Source of the DNA: Nonomuraea gerenzanensis
Lineage (GTDB): Bacteria > Actinomycetota > Actinomycetes > Streptosporangiales > Streptosporangiaceae
Assembly (NCBI RefSeq): GCF_020215645.1
Contig: NZ_CP084058.1
Span: 7,688,001 to 7,752,000, forward strand
Direction of reading: 5' to 3'
Length of the DNA stretch: 64,000 nt
Shown here: in pieces, positions 48,600-57,849 of the stretch
Numbering within the stretch: position 1 is the first letter of the stretch
Layout: each line of letters starts with the position of its first letter
Position numbers and translations under genes: made by a program
The notes under the pieces: generated by a model
Databases searched by the model: none
What the model was told of the DNA's origin: nothing
The model's input: only the letters and a program-made list of their open reading frames with translations

Positions 48600-50457
48600 A
48601 CTGGGTGCGGTAGAGCTCGGCGTACAGCCCGCCGCGCGCCAGCAGCTCCTCGTGCCCGCCGCGCTCGGCGACCCGGCCCTCGTGGATGACGAGGATCTCG
48701 TCGGCCTCCCTGATCGTGGACAGCCGGTGCGCGATGACCAGCGACGTCCGGCCTTCCAGCGCCGTCTTCAGCGCCACCTGCACCGCGGCCTCGGACTCGG
48801 AGTCGAGGTGGGCGGTGGCCTCGTCGAGCACGACCACGCGGGGCGCCTTCAGCAGCAGCCTGGCCAGCGCCAGCCGCTGCTTCTCGCCGCCGGACAGCCG
48901 GTAGCCGCGGTCACCCACGACGGTGTCGAGCCCGTCGGGCAGGCTCTCGACCAGCTCGCCGATCTGCGCGGCCCGCAGCGCGGCCCACATCTCCTCCTCG
49001 CTCGCGCCGGGCCTGGCGTAGCGGAGGTTGGCGCCGATCGTGTCGTGGAACAGGTGCGCGTCCTGCATCACCACGCCGACGGTGTCGCGCAGCGAGTCGA
49101 GCGTGGCGTCGCGCACGTCGACGCCGTTGATCCGCACGGCGCCCTCGTTGACGTCGTACAGCCGCGACACCAGCGAGGTGATCGTGGTCTTGCCCGCCCC
49201 GCTGTGGCCGACCAGGGCGATGAGCTGCCCCGGCCGCGCCGTGAACGACACGCCCTTCAGCACCGGGTACGACGGGCCGCTGTCCTGCCTGGCCACCGAC
49301 TCCAGCGAGGCCAGCGACACCTCCTCGGCGGACGGGTAGCGGAACCGCACGTCGTCGAACTCGATCGTCGCCGGGCCCCCTGGCACCGGCACGGCGTCCG
49401 GCTTCTGCGCCACCATGGGCTTGAGATCGAGGATCTCGAAGACCCGGTCGAAGCTGACGAGGGCGGTCATCACGTCCACGTGCACGTTCGACAGGGACGT
49501 GAGCGGGCCGTACAGGCGCATCAGCAGCGCGGCCAGGGCCACCAGCGTGCCGAGCTCGAAGGCGCCGGAGACGGCCAGCACGCCGCCGATGCCGTAGACC
49601 AGGGCGGTGGCGAGGGCCGCGACCAGGCCGAGCGCGACCCGGAACACGGTGCCGTACATGCCGACGGTCACGCCGACGTCGCGCACCCTGGCCGCGCGGG
49701 AGCCGAACACGGCGGCGTCGTCCTCCGGCCTGCCGTACAGCTTGGCGACCATGGCGCCGGCCACGTTGAAGCGCTCGGTGGTGACGGAGCTCATCTCGGC
49801 GTCGAGCTGCATCTGCTCGCGGGTCAGCGCCGACATGCGGCGGCCGACGTACTTGGCGGGCACGATGAAGATCGGCAGCAGCACCAGCGCGACCAGCGTC
49901 ACCTGCCACGACAGCGCCAGCATCGCGCCCAGCACGAGCACCAGGCTGACCACGTTGGACACGACCGAGGACAGCGTGCTGGTCAGCGCGCGCTGGGCGC
50001 CGATCACGTCGGTGTTGAGCCTGCTGACCAGCGCGCCCGTCTGCGCGCGCATGAAGAACGCGACCGGCATGCGCTGCACGTGGTCGAACACCTCGGTGCG
50101 CAGGTCGTAGATCAGGCCCTCGCCGATGCGCGCCGAGAACCACCGCTGCACCAGCGTCAGCCCGGCGTCCACCACCGCGAGCCCGGCGATCGCCACGGCC
50201 AGGCCGATCACCACGCCGGTCCGGCCGGGCAGGATGCCGTCGTCGATGATCGCCTTCATCAGCAGCGGGTTGGCCACCACGATCACCGCGCCCGCCACGA
50301 CGAGCAGCAGGAACGCCACGATCTGCCGGGTGTACGGCCGGGCGTAGCGCGCGATGCGCCGCACCGTGCCGGGACGCAGCCGCTGCTTGGTGACCGAACC
50401 GTCGCGCCGCAGGGACATCATCATGCCGGGGCCGAAGCCGCCGCCCATCATCGTCAT
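48571..50457 (-). CDS. ABC exporter (MdlB/MsbA type, fused TMD-NBD)
   Basis: The 628-aa protein has six membrane segments (about 40-320) and a complete NBD: Walker A VGHSGAGKTTITSL, signature LSGGEKQR, Walker B VVVLDEATAHLD and H-loop VIAHRLST. It starts with a Met/Gly-rich stretch (MTMMGGGFGPGMMM). It probably works as a homodimer, exporting lipids or drugs; the substrate is not evident. It converges with the sulfotransferase gene with a 29-nt overlap. Confidence 0.92.
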   Translation of the reverse strand: MTMMGGGFGPGMMMSLRRDGSVTKQRLRPGTVRRIARYARPYTRQIVAFLLLVVAGAVIVVANPLLMKAIIDDGILPGRTGVVIGLAVAIAGLAVVDAGLTLVQRWFSARIGEGLIYDLRTEVFDHVQRMPVAFFMRAQTGALVSRLNTDVIGAQRALTSTLSSVVSNVVSLVLVLGAMLALSWQVTLVALVLLPIFIVPAKYVGRRMSALTREQMQLDAEMSSVTTERFNVAGAMVAKLYGRPEDDAAVFGSRAARVRDVGVTVGMYGTVFRVALGLVAALATALVYGIGGVLAVSGAFELGTLVALAALLMRLYGPLTSLSNVHVDVMTALVSFDRVFEILDLKPMVAQKPDAVPVPGGPATIEFDDVRFRYPSAEEVSLASLESVARQDSGPSYPVLKGVSFTARPGQLIALVGHSGAGKTTITSLVSRLYDVNEGAVRINGVDVRDATLDSLRDTVGVVMQDAHLFHDTIGANLRYARPGASEEEMWAALRAAQIGELVESLPDGLDTVVGDRGYRLSGGEKQRLALARLLLKAPRVVVLDEATAHLDSESEAAVQVALKTALEGRTSLVIAHRLSTIREADEILVIHEGRVAERGGHEELLARGGLYAELYRTQFSSSGSPAA

Positions 50458-50751
50458 CCGGGGGATCCCTCCTCCTCCGCCGGAGACAGCGCCGCCGGAG
50501 CGCCTGGGGATTCCCGGCTCAGCTCACCGCGAAACTCGCCACCACGCCGACGTATGACCCCGCACGGTGGCCGCACCCGCCCGATACCGCCTCAGCGCCT
50601 CCCAAAGCCCCCTCAGAGCCCCATCGAGGGCCCTCCCCGCATATCGGCCCCATGCGCCCTCATGCGGACGGCACAGCCCTCTCACGGCCCGGCGGCGGGC
50701 GGAGTCGCTCGCCGCCGACGCACGTCAACCGCGACTTCCTTGACCGTTCAA
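50458..50751. other. Intergenic region upstream of the ABC exporter
   Basis: About 290 bp with no supported gene. Short direct and inverted CCTCAGAGCCCC-type runs occur, but no clear promoter pair or terminator stands out. The enoyl-CoA hydratase gene ends at its right edge. Confidence 0.5.
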
Positions 50752-51567
50752 TCAGCCGAACAACGCCTTGATCCGCGCCGCCTGCTCGATCCCCTCGGCC
50801 ACACTCTGCTCCTCCAGGGTGCGTGCCTGCGCCCCCTGGAGGAGCCGCTTGGTCGCCACGGCCGCGTCCCGGTTGGTGGACAGCAACTGCGCGACCTTCT
50901 CACGTACCGCTTGATCCAGGTCGCCCCCGGCGACCACTCTCTCGGCGAGGCCGATGCGCATGGCCTCGTCGGCGTGCACGGTCCTGGCTGTCAGGCAGAG
51001 GTCGATCGCCTTGGCCAGGCCCACCAGCTCGACCAGGGGCTTGGTCCCCGTGAGATCGGGCACCAGGCCCAGTGCGGGCTCCTTCATGCAGAACGAGACG
51101 TCGTCGGCCACGATCCGCAGGTCACAGGCGAGCGCGAGCTGGAACCCCGCGCCGATCGCGTGCCCCTGCACCGCGGCGATGGAGACGATCTCGGGTCGGC
51201 GCAGCCACAGGAATCCCGCTTGTGCCTGTCTGATGCGCTGCTCGAAATCGGCGCCCTCGCTTCTGGCCGCCGAACCGAACGAGCCCTGTCCGGGCACCCC
51301 CTCAGGTGTGAACATCCGCAGGTCGATCCCTGCCGAGAAGGACGGTCCCTCACCTTTCACGACGACGACGCGTACCTGCTCAGGCAGGCTGTCGCCGATA
51401 CGAGCCAGTGCCGACCAGGTCGCGAACGTCTGTGCGTTGCGCTTCTCCGGCCGAGCCAGCGTGATCGTCGCTATCTCACCGTCCACCTCGAAGCGAACTC
51501 CGCCCTCTGCCGTGGCAGGGCCGTCGCCCGCATTCCCCCCGCGCTGCCGCGCCTGCGCTTCCGCCAT
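50752..51567 (-). CDS. Enoyl-CoA hydratase/isomerase family protein
   Basis: The 271-aa crotonase-fold protein has RPEKRNAQTFATWSAL, the oxyanion-hole segments PSFSAGIDLRMF and GHAIGAGFQLALACDLRIVADD, and the usual C-terminal helix (VAEGIEQAARIKALF). Such enzymes hydrate or isomerise acyl-CoA in the cytoplasm. The typical active-site glutamate segment is EPALGLVPDLTGT, so the exact reaction is uncertain. GAAGGAG precedes the ATG by 6 nt. It lies downstream of the small HTH and ABC-F genes on the same strand, a grouping often seen in actinobacteria. Confidence 0.9.
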   Translation of the reverse strand: MAEAQARQRGGNAGDGPATAEGGVRFEVDGEIATITLARPEKRNAQTFATWSALARIGDSLPEQVRVVVVKGEGPSFSAGIDLRMFTPEGVPGQGSFGSAARSEGADFEQRIRQAQAGFLWLRRPEIVSIAAVQGHAIGAGFQLALACDLRIVADDVSFCMKEPALGLVPDLTGTKPLVELVGLAKAIDLCLTARTVHADEAMRIGLAERVVAGGDLDQAVREKVAQLLSTNRDAAVATKRLLQGAQARTLEEQSVAEGIEQAARIKALFG

Positions 51568-51690
51568 CGCCCGCTCCTTCGTCCGGCGTGCTGACCGTCG
51601 CGCCCGAGCCTACAGAATATCGTTCTGGCTCGGGCGCGACGGCGGCTGACTAGGGACGGGCGGCTGCGGTCGCACGTTCCGAGGCGGCCG

Positions 51691-51906
51691 TCAGCGCTTG
51701 GACTTGCCTCGAGTCGCCCCGCCGCGCCCGCGCAGAGTCACACCGGACTCGCTGAGGATGCGGTGGATGAACCCGTAAGACCGACCGGTCGAAGCGGCCA
51801 GGGCGCGGATGCTTTCGCCCGCGGCGTAGCGCTTCTTGAGATCGCCGGCCAGTTTTTCCCGGTCGGCCCCGGTGACCCGGGTGCCCTTCTTCAGTGTCTC
51901 GGCCAC
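51691..51906 (-). CDS. Small helix-turn-helix protein (71 aa)
   Basis: The 71-aa basic protein has one helix-turn-helix, SIRALAASTGRSYGFIHRILSESG (about residues 32-55), and a Gly/Arg/Lys-rich tail. This is a common conserved actinobacterial DNA-binding protein of unknown role. GTG start with GGAGG 5 nt upstream. It lies between the ABC-F gene and the enoyl-CoA hydratase gene, about 110-120 bp from each. Confidence 0.82.
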   Translation of the reverse strand: MAETLKKGTRVTGADREKLAGDLKKRYAAGESIRALAASTGRSYGFIHRILSESGVTLRGRGGATRGKSKR

Positions 51907-52019
51907 GAGTACCTCCTGTAGTGCCGGACTTCCGCAGCGTTACTCCGCCATGATCAGTCATTTCAGCGGGATCGGCTACCTACTCCACGGGAAAAGATCC
52001 GTACCCACTCAAATTAAGA

Positions 52020-53618
52020 TCAGGCAAGTGCCACAAGATCGGAAAATTCGTCGCTCCACGCGTCTTCAGTTCCGTCAGGTAGCAAGATCACCCTATCCGG
52101 TGACAGGGCGTCAACGGCACCCTCGTCATGTGTGACTAGGACGATTGCTCCTGAATACGACCTCAGAGCGTTGAGAACCTGCTCGCGGCTGACCGGATCG
52201 AGGTTGTTCGTGGGCTCGTCGAGAAGCAGGACATTGGCGCTCGACAGGACCAGGATCGCCAGCGCCAGCCGGGTCTTCTCGCCACCCGACAGAACACCGG
52301 CGGGCTTGTCGACGTCGTCGCCCGTGAACAGGAAGGAGCCGAGCACCTTGCGCAACTCGGTGTCGGTGAATTCGCCGCCCGCCGAGCGCATGTTCTCCAG
52401 CAGGGTGCGGCCGGGGTCGAGGGTCTCGTGCTCCTGGGCGTAGTAGCCGATCTTGAGCCCGTGGCCCGGCTTGATCAGGCCCGTGTCGGGCTGCTCGATG
52501 CCGCCGAGAATGCGCAGCAGAGTGGTCTTGCCGGCGCCGTTCAGCCCCAGGATGACGACCCGGTGACCTCGGTCGATGGCCACGTTGACGTCGGTGAAGA
52601 CCTCCAGCGACCCGTACGACTTGGACAATTCCTCGGCCGTGAGCGGGGTGCGCCCGCAGGGCTGCGGCTCGGGGAAGCGCAGCCGCGCCACCTTGTCGCT
52701 CTGCCGCTCCTCCTCGGTGCCGGCCAGCAGGCGGTGCGCCCGGCGCATCATGTCCTGGGCGGCCTTGGCCTTGGTGGCCTTGGCGCGCATCTTGTCGGCC
52801 TGCGCCAGCAGCGCGCCGGCCTGTTTCTCGGCGTTGGCGCGCTCGCGCTTCCTGCGCTTCTCGTCGGTCTCGCGCTGGGCCAGGTAGGCCTTCCAGCCGA
52901 CGTTGTAGTGATCGATCACCGCCCGGTTGGCGTCCAGGTGCAGCACCTTGTTGACTGTCGCTTCAAGAAGACCGACGTCGTGGCTGATGATCACCAAGCC
53001 ACCTTGATGACTCCGCAAAAAATCACGAAGCCACCCGATTGAGTCCGCATCTAGGTGGTTTGTGGGCTCGTCAAGAAGGAGAGTTTCCGCCCCGCTGAAA
53101 AGAATTCGTGCCAATTCCACGCGCCTGCGCTGGCCTCCGGAAAGCGTTTGCAAGGGCTGTCCCAGCACCCGGTCGGGCAGGCCCAGGCTGGAGGCGATGG
53201 AGGCGGCCTCCGACTCCGCGGCGTAGCCGCCCAGCACGTGCATCTGATCCTCGAGCCGCCCGTAGCGCCTGACGGCCTTCTCCCTGGTGCGGTCGTCGGC
53301 GGAGGACATGCCGAGCTCGGCCTCACGCAGCTTGCGGATGACCTCGTCGAGCCCGCGCGCGGACAGGATGCGGTCGCGCGCCAGCACCTGCAGGTCGCCG
53401 GTGCGCGGGTCCTGCGGCAGGTAGCCGACGCTGCCGGTGGTGCTGACGGTGCCGGCGGCGGGTATGCCCTCACCCGCCAGCACCTTGGTCAGCGTCGTCT
53501 TGCCCGCGCCGTTGCGGCCGACGAGGCCGATCTTGTCACCGGGATTGACCCGGAACGTGGCCTTCTCTATGAGCAGGCGCGCGCCCGCGCGCAGCTCGAT
53601 GTCATTTGCGATGATCAT
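52020..53618 (-). CDS. ABC-F family ATPase (ribosome-associated type)
   Basis: The 532-aa protein consists of two ABC domains joined by a charged helical linker (about 245-300, EKRRKRERANAEKQAGALLAQ). Walker A motifs are GRNGAGKTTLTK and GLNGAGKTTLLR, and signatures are LSGGQRRR and LSGGEKTR. The Walker B glutamates are in LLLDEPTNHLD and LLLDEPTNNLD. There are no membrane segments. ABC-F proteins act on ribosomes as translation factors or antibiotic-protection factors; the sequence alone does not separate the two. The ATG is where the family match begins. Confidence 0.94.
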   Translation of the reverse strand: MIIANDIELRAGARLLIEKATFRVNPGDKIGLVGRNGAGKTTLTKVLAGEGIPAAGTVSTTGSVGYLPQDPRTGDLQVLARDRILSARGLDEVIRKLREAELGMSSADDRTREKAVRRYGRLEDQMHVLGGYAAESEAASIASSLGLPDRVLGQPLQTLSGGQRRRVELARILFSGAETLLLDEPTNHLDADSIGWLRDFLRSHQGGLVIISHDVGLLEATVNKVLHLDANRAVIDHYNVGWKAYLAQRETDEKRRKRERANAEKQAGALLAQADKMRAKATKAKAAQDMMRRAHRLLAGTEEERQSDKVARLRFPEPQPCGRTPLTAEELSKSYGSLEVFTDVNVAIDRGHRVVILGLNGAGKTTLLRILGGIEQPDTGLIKPGHGLKIGYYAQEHETLDPGRTLLENMRSAGGEFTDTELRKVLGSFLFTGDDVDKPAGVLSGGEKTRLALAILVLSSANVLLLDEPTNNLDPVSREQVLNALRSYSGAIVLVTHDEGAVDALSPDRVILLPDGTEDAWSDEFSDLVALA

Positions 53619-53729
53619 GGTGACCGGACACTCCCGAGCTAGGAAACGAGGATGGGGCGTGCGCCGCCGGTCAATCGGGAGTATGCATACCGATCAGTGT
53701 AGGGCTCCTGGCGGGAGCCCCACCTCTGC

Positions 53730-56306
53730 TCAGCCCTTCGTCAGGTGTTCGCCGATCAGCACCAGGTTGTGAATGGCGGCCAGGCCGTACTGCGCGGCGC
53801 TGTTGGTGCTGACGAACGGCGCCTCGTGCACCGGGTGCGGCACCTCGGGCCCGTCCACCAGCGTCAGCTCCCACTTCTCCTGGTGCTGCAACGGATTGCG
53901 GTTGAGCTGGTCGCCCTCGCCGAGGCGGAACTTGCGCCATGCCCACGCGGCCAGCTCGGCGTCCCCGGTGCGCGCCGCCGCGTACGCCGTGAGCCGGCTG
54001 TGCGCCTGGATCAGCGAGATGCCGCTCAGCCGCCGCCCCACCTCGGCCTCCTGCTGCTCGGGCGGCGCCAGGTAGAGCCGGCAGTACTCCAGCCACGCCT
54101 GCTCGAACCCGGGCACGCCCAGGTCGAGCGCGATCAGCTCCGCGCACATCTCCGGCAGCCCGAACAGCGACGACAGGTGCGAGATCGAGATCTGATCACG
54201 GGAGGTGTCGAAGCGGCCGGTCTCCAGATCCAGGCGGCCCTCCCCGGTCAGGAAGCGGCGCGGCATCGCACCGATGTCGGCCATCGTGCCGAGCAGCCGG
54301 TCCCTGGCCCGCTCGTCGCCGTGCCGCTCCCACCTGGTCAGCCAGGCCGCCGCCAGCGAGCCCCAGTCGGTGCCGAGCCCGACCGACAGCGCCGACGGGT
54401 CGGGCGTGTAGACGTCCTCGCGGACCTTGCGCAGCGGGTCGATCGCCAGGAACGTCTCCTCCGGCACGCTCAGCTCGTCCATCAGGTCGCCGGTGCGCTC
54501 GTCGGCGGTCAGGTAGTAGTAGAAGCGCCGGTAGGCGGCGTTGGAGATGCGCAGCTGCTTGCAGCTGCAGCCCCAGTGCTGCACGTTGTGGCGGCTGCCC
54601 AGGCCCTTCCACCTGCCCAGGTGGTAGACGTCCACCTCGCCGGTGTGGCGGGTCATGGCCTCGGCGAAGCGGAAGACGTCGGCGCGGCCGGTGCGCAGGA
54701 ACTGCAGCCACAGCCACAGGTCGGGCGACAGCTCGGAGTTGTCCCAGGCGTAGCCGCCGACGTCGTAGCGCCAGGTGTGCCGGTCGCCGTCGTAGGTGTG
54801 CATGACGTCGCCGTAGTCCCAGAACCCGTACCAGCGGCGCTGCTCGCGCTCGCGCACGTACAGGTCGAAGAGGAAGTCGAGGCGGTCCTCGATCTCGGCG
54901 TGCGCGGGCGTGGAGCGGTCGGGCAGGCCCCAGACGCCGAACACGCCCGCCTCGCGCACCCGCTCGGGGCTCGCGACCAGCAGCCCCGGCGCGTCCATCG
55001 CGGCGGCGTGCGCGGCCAGCTCGGACGCGGCCGGCGTGGCGTCGTGGACGCGCAGGCTCAGCTCGTGCGTACGCGCGATGCCGCGCGGATCGCCGAACCC
55101 GGGCTCGTAGTCCTCATAGGTGATCTCCAGTCCTTCGAGCTGCTCCTCAAAGGTGTCCTGGCCCATGCCGTCGTGGTAGAAGCGCAGGTCCATGGCCGGG
55201 GCGGACGGCGACCACAGCCAGACGGTGGCGGTGGCGACGTCGGTGGCCGCGTTCCTGATGTCGAGGCGGGTCGGGTGCAGCCGCCAGAAGTCGCGCAGCC
55301 CGAAGCCGAGCCCGCCGCTGGCGCCGCCGACGTAGCCGTAGCCGGTGGAGCGGCCGCCGGCCGGGATCGTCACCCAGGCGTGGCCGTCCCCGGTGCGCTT
55401 GCGCAGGGTGTAGCCGTCGGCGGAGGTCTGGTCGAGGGTGTAGTCGTTCCAGGCGGGGATGAGGTGCAGCCGGCTCGCGACCTCGGGATCCAGCTCGCCG
55501 GCCGGTCGGCCCTCGACCTGGGCGCGGCGGGCGGCCTCGCCGGGGTCGCGGCGCAGGCCGGTCAGCCCGCGCACGGCCTCGGTGAGGAACCCGTCGCTGC
55601 CGGCCAGGCGGATGTGCCGGTCGTGCGGGTCGTCCCGCATGATCACGTCGGCGCGCAGGCCGAGCCCGGCCAGGAAGTCGCGCTCGGGGTCGCCGTCCCA
55701 GACGAAGGTGTGCAGGACCCGCACGTGCTCGGCCCCGGCGTAGAAGTACAGGCGCACGGTGAACGGCAGCCAGCCGCCGTGCCTGCCCTCCAGCCTGACG
55801 ACGGCGCGCACGGGCCCGTCCTGCTCGACCGTGACGCTCTCGACGACGCCGTCCGCCTGCTCGCGGGCGACGTGACCGCCCTCGTCGGGGCTGGGCTCGG
55901 CCTGGCGCAGGCTGATCAGGCGCACGTTCGTGGCGATCTCGCGGCTCCCGCGCGAGATCGACCGGGCCACCAGGCCGCCGCCGATCCGCCAGGTGACCAC
56001 GCCGGTGCTGACGACCAGGTCGCGGCCCTCGCGGGCGAGGGTGACGGCGGTGCCGGGAGCGGCGGGCTCGCCGCCGGGCTCGATCCGGTACGTCCCGGAC
56101 GGCTGCCCGGCGCCGATGGCGTGCGCCGTCCACTTGACGGAGCCGTCCGGCCACGTGGCGGTCACCCAGCTCTGCACCGGCACCTCGCGGCCGTCGCCGC
56201 CGGTCAGCGCGAACGGCGTGCCGCGCCCGACCGTGCCGCGTGGCCACGGGACTCCCCAGGTCACCCCCTGCTCTCCCGGTCGGTCCAGCCAGCGCAGCTC
56301 GGTCAT
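53730..56306 (-). CDS. YetA/PL26-like exo-rhamnogalacturonan lyase family protein
   Basis: The 858-aa protein has the three-part layout of the PcRGLX/YetA family. A RIFT-barrel-like N-terminal domain (LRWLDRPGEQGVTWGVPWPRG, VQSWVTATWPDGSVKW) comes first, then a central beta domain. A C-terminal alpha/alpha-barrel region (YGFWDYGDVMHTYDGD, HVQHWGCSCKQL, SNAAYRRFYYYL) ends it. Penicillium PcRGLX is an exo-acting rhamnogalacturonan lyase, and B. subtilis yetA lies in the yes/lpl pectin region. No signal peptide, so it acts on imported oligosaccharides. It is the last gene of the operon, and its ATG overlaps the acetylesterase stop (ATGA). Confidence 0.82.
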   Translation of the reverse strand: MTELRWLDRPGEQGVTWGVPWPRGTVGRGTPFALTGGDGREVPVQSWVTATWPDGSVKWTAHAIGAGQPSGTYRIEPGGEPAAPGTAVTLAREGRDLVVSTGVVTWRIGGGLVARSISRGSREIATNVRLISLRQAEPSPDEGGHVAREQADGVVESVTVEQDGPVRAVVRLEGRHGGWLPFTVRLYFYAGAEHVRVLHTFVWDGDPERDFLAGLGLRADVIMRDDPHDRHIRLAGSDGFLTEAVRGLTGLRRDPGEAARRAQVEGRPAGELDPEVASRLHLIPAWNDYTLDQTSADGYTLRKRTGDGHAWVTIPAGGRSTGYGYVGGASGGLGFGLRDFWRLHPTRLDIRNAATDVATATVWLWSPSAPAMDLRFYHDGMGQDTFEEQLEGLEITYEDYEPGFGDPRGIARTHELSLRVHDATPAASELAAHAAAMDAPGLLVASPERVREAGVFGVWGLPDRSTPAHAEIEDRLDFLFDLYVREREQRRWYGFWDYGDVMHTYDGDRHTWRYDVGGYAWDNSELSPDLWLWLQFLRTGRADVFRFAEAMTRHTGEVDVYHLGRWKGLGSRHNVQHWGCSCKQLRISNAAYRRFYYYLTADERTGDLMDELSVPEETFLAIDPLRKVREDVYTPDPSALSVGLGTDWGSLAAAWLTRWERHGDERARDRLLGTMADIGAMPRRFLTGEGRLDLETGRFDTSRDQISISHLSSLFGLPEMCAELIALDLGVPGFEQAWLEYCRLYLAPPEQQEAEVGRRLSGISLIQAHSRLTAYAAARTGDAELAAWAWRKFRLGEGDQLNRNPLQHQEKWELTLVDGPEVPHPVHEAPFVSTNSAAQYGLAAIHNLVLIGEHLTKG

Positions 56307-56926
56307 GCGATCTCCTTCAGTCGCTCGGCGACGATGGCGGCCACCTCGTCGGCGCCGCGGAAGCAGAAGTGGGTGTCGTCGGCCACGCCGTCCGGATGGA
56401 GCGGGTGCGTGCCCGGCGGGAAGTGGGTGAACAGGGCTTTCGAGCCCTCGGGGCCGAGGCGTTCGTACAGCTCGGTGGTGGCTCGCGTGAGGTCGATCAG
56501 CGGTACGCGCTCGGCGGCGGCCAGCTCGCGCACCCGGTCGGGATAGTCGCCGTGGGTGGGCACCAGCCGCGCGCCCGCGAACCTGCGCCGCTGCACGGGT
56601 GTGCACAGCACGGCCAGCGCGCCCGCCCCGCGCGCCTCCTCGACGAAGGCGCGCAGGTTCTCCCGGTACGGCAGCTCAGGCTCCTTCTGGTCGTTGTGCC
56701 CGAACTGGATCACCACCACGTCACCGGGCACGACCTCGCGCAGCAGCGCCGCCCACAGCCCCTCGGCGCGGTGGCTGGCCGTGGTGGCGCCGCCCTTGGC
56801 GAGGTTGCGCACCGGGCCGCCGACGTACGATCCGAGCTGCGCCCCCCACCCGGACATCGGCGCCTCGAAGGCCGGGCAGGAGGCGACCGTGGAGTCCCCC
56901 GCCAGCAGCACGGTGCGCGGGTTCAC
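56303..56926 (-). CDS. SGNH rhamnogalacturonan acetylesterase (YesT-like)
   Basis: The 207-aa SGNH hydrolase has the four blocks of the RGAE family: Ser in LLAGDSTVA, Gly in NLAKGGATT, Asn in QFGHNDQK, and Asp/His in DDTHFCFRG. It removes acetyl groups from rhamnogalacturonan fragments and lets the lyase proceed. No signal peptide was seen, so deacetylation would take place after import. The GTG start overlaps the upstream permease stop (GTGA), and the stop overlaps the lyase start. Confidence 0.9.
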   Translation of the reverse strand: MNPRTVLLAGDSTVASCPAFEAPMSGWGAQLGSYVGGPVRNLAKGGATTASHRAEGLWAALLREVVPGDVVVIQFGHNDQKEPELPYRENLRAFVEEARGAGALAVLCTPVQRRRFAGARLVPTHGDYPDRVRELAAAERVPLIDLTRATTELYERLGPEGSKALFTHFPPGTHPLHPDGVADDTHFCFRGADEVAAIVAERLKEIA

Positions 56927-57837
56927 TCCTTGACGCCCCCGATCAGCACGCCCTTGGCGAAGTGCTTCTGCAGGAACGGGTAGAAGAACAGGATCGGCAG
57001 CGTCGCGATCACGATGATCGCGAACTTCACGCCCTGCTCCGGCGGCACCCAGGTGCGGTCCATCTGCGACAGGGCGGCCGCGGGGTCGGTGGCCACGAGC
57101 TGGCGCACGAGGATCTGCAGCGTCCACTTGTCCGGATCGGTGATGTACAGCAGCGGCGACATGTAGTCGTTCCAGATCGCCACCGCGTAGAACAGCGAGA
57201 ACGTCGCGATGATCGGCTTCGACAGCGGCAGGACGATCTTGAAGAAGACGCCCATCTCGTTGCAGCCGTCGATCCTGGCCGCCTCCTCCAGCGCCTGCGG
57301 CAGCTCCTGGAAGAAGCTCTTGACGATGATCAGGTAGAACGGGTTGATCGCCAGCGGCAGGATCAGCGCCCAGTAGCTGTCGAGCATTCCCAGGTCGCGC
57401 ACCACCAGGTAGGTGGGGATCATGCCGCCGGAGAAGACCATCGTGAAGATGACCAGGTTCAGCACCAGCGTGCGCCCCGGCAGGTACCGCTTGGCCAGCG
57501 GGTAGGCCATGGTGAAGGTCAGCATGACCTGCACCACCATGCCGACCGCCGTCACGATGACGGTCGTGAGCAGGGAGCGGATGAAGGTCGGGGTGGCGAA
57601 GATGTACTCGTACGCCTCGGTGACGATCTTCTCCGGCCACAGGAAGAACGGCCTGGAGGCGATCTCGGGCTCGGTGGCGAACGACGCGGCCAGCACGTAG
57701 ATCAGCGGCAGCACCGTGATCAGCGCCAGGCCGACGAGCGCGACGACGTTGAGCACGTCGAAGACGCGGCTGCCGACGGAGTTGTTGTGGTTGACCGCGG
57801 CCTGCTTGCCGGGCTCGGTCTCAGTCATAGTGGTCAT
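56923..57837 (-). CDS. Sugar ABC transporter permease (LplC/YtcP type)
   Basis: The 304-aa permease has six membrane segments and the EAA loop EEAARIDGCNEMGVFFKIVLPL. The strongly conserved FSGGMIPTYLVVRDLGMLDSYWALILP segment marks the LplC group, which imports pectin-derived oligosaccharides. The first 25 residues are cytoplasmic and acidic. It follows the LplB-type permease by 12 bp and is coupled to the acetylesterase gene. Confidence 0.93.
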   Translation of the reverse strand: MTTMTETEPGKQAAVNHNNSVGSRVFDVLNVVALVGLALITVLPLIYVLAASFATEPEIASRPFFLWPEKIVTEAYEYIFATPTFIRSLLTTVIVTAVGMVVQVMLTFTMAYPLAKRYLPGRTLVLNLVIFTMVFSGGMIPTYLVVRDLGMLDSYWALILPLAINPFYLIIVKSFFQELPQALEEAARIDGCNEMGVFFKIVLPLSKPIIATFSLFYAVAIWNDYMSPLLYITDPDKWTLQILVRQLVATDPAAALSQMDRTWVPPEQGVKFAIIVIATLPILFFYPFLQKHFAKGVLIGGVKE

Positions 57838-57849
57838 GCCGGGGCCCCT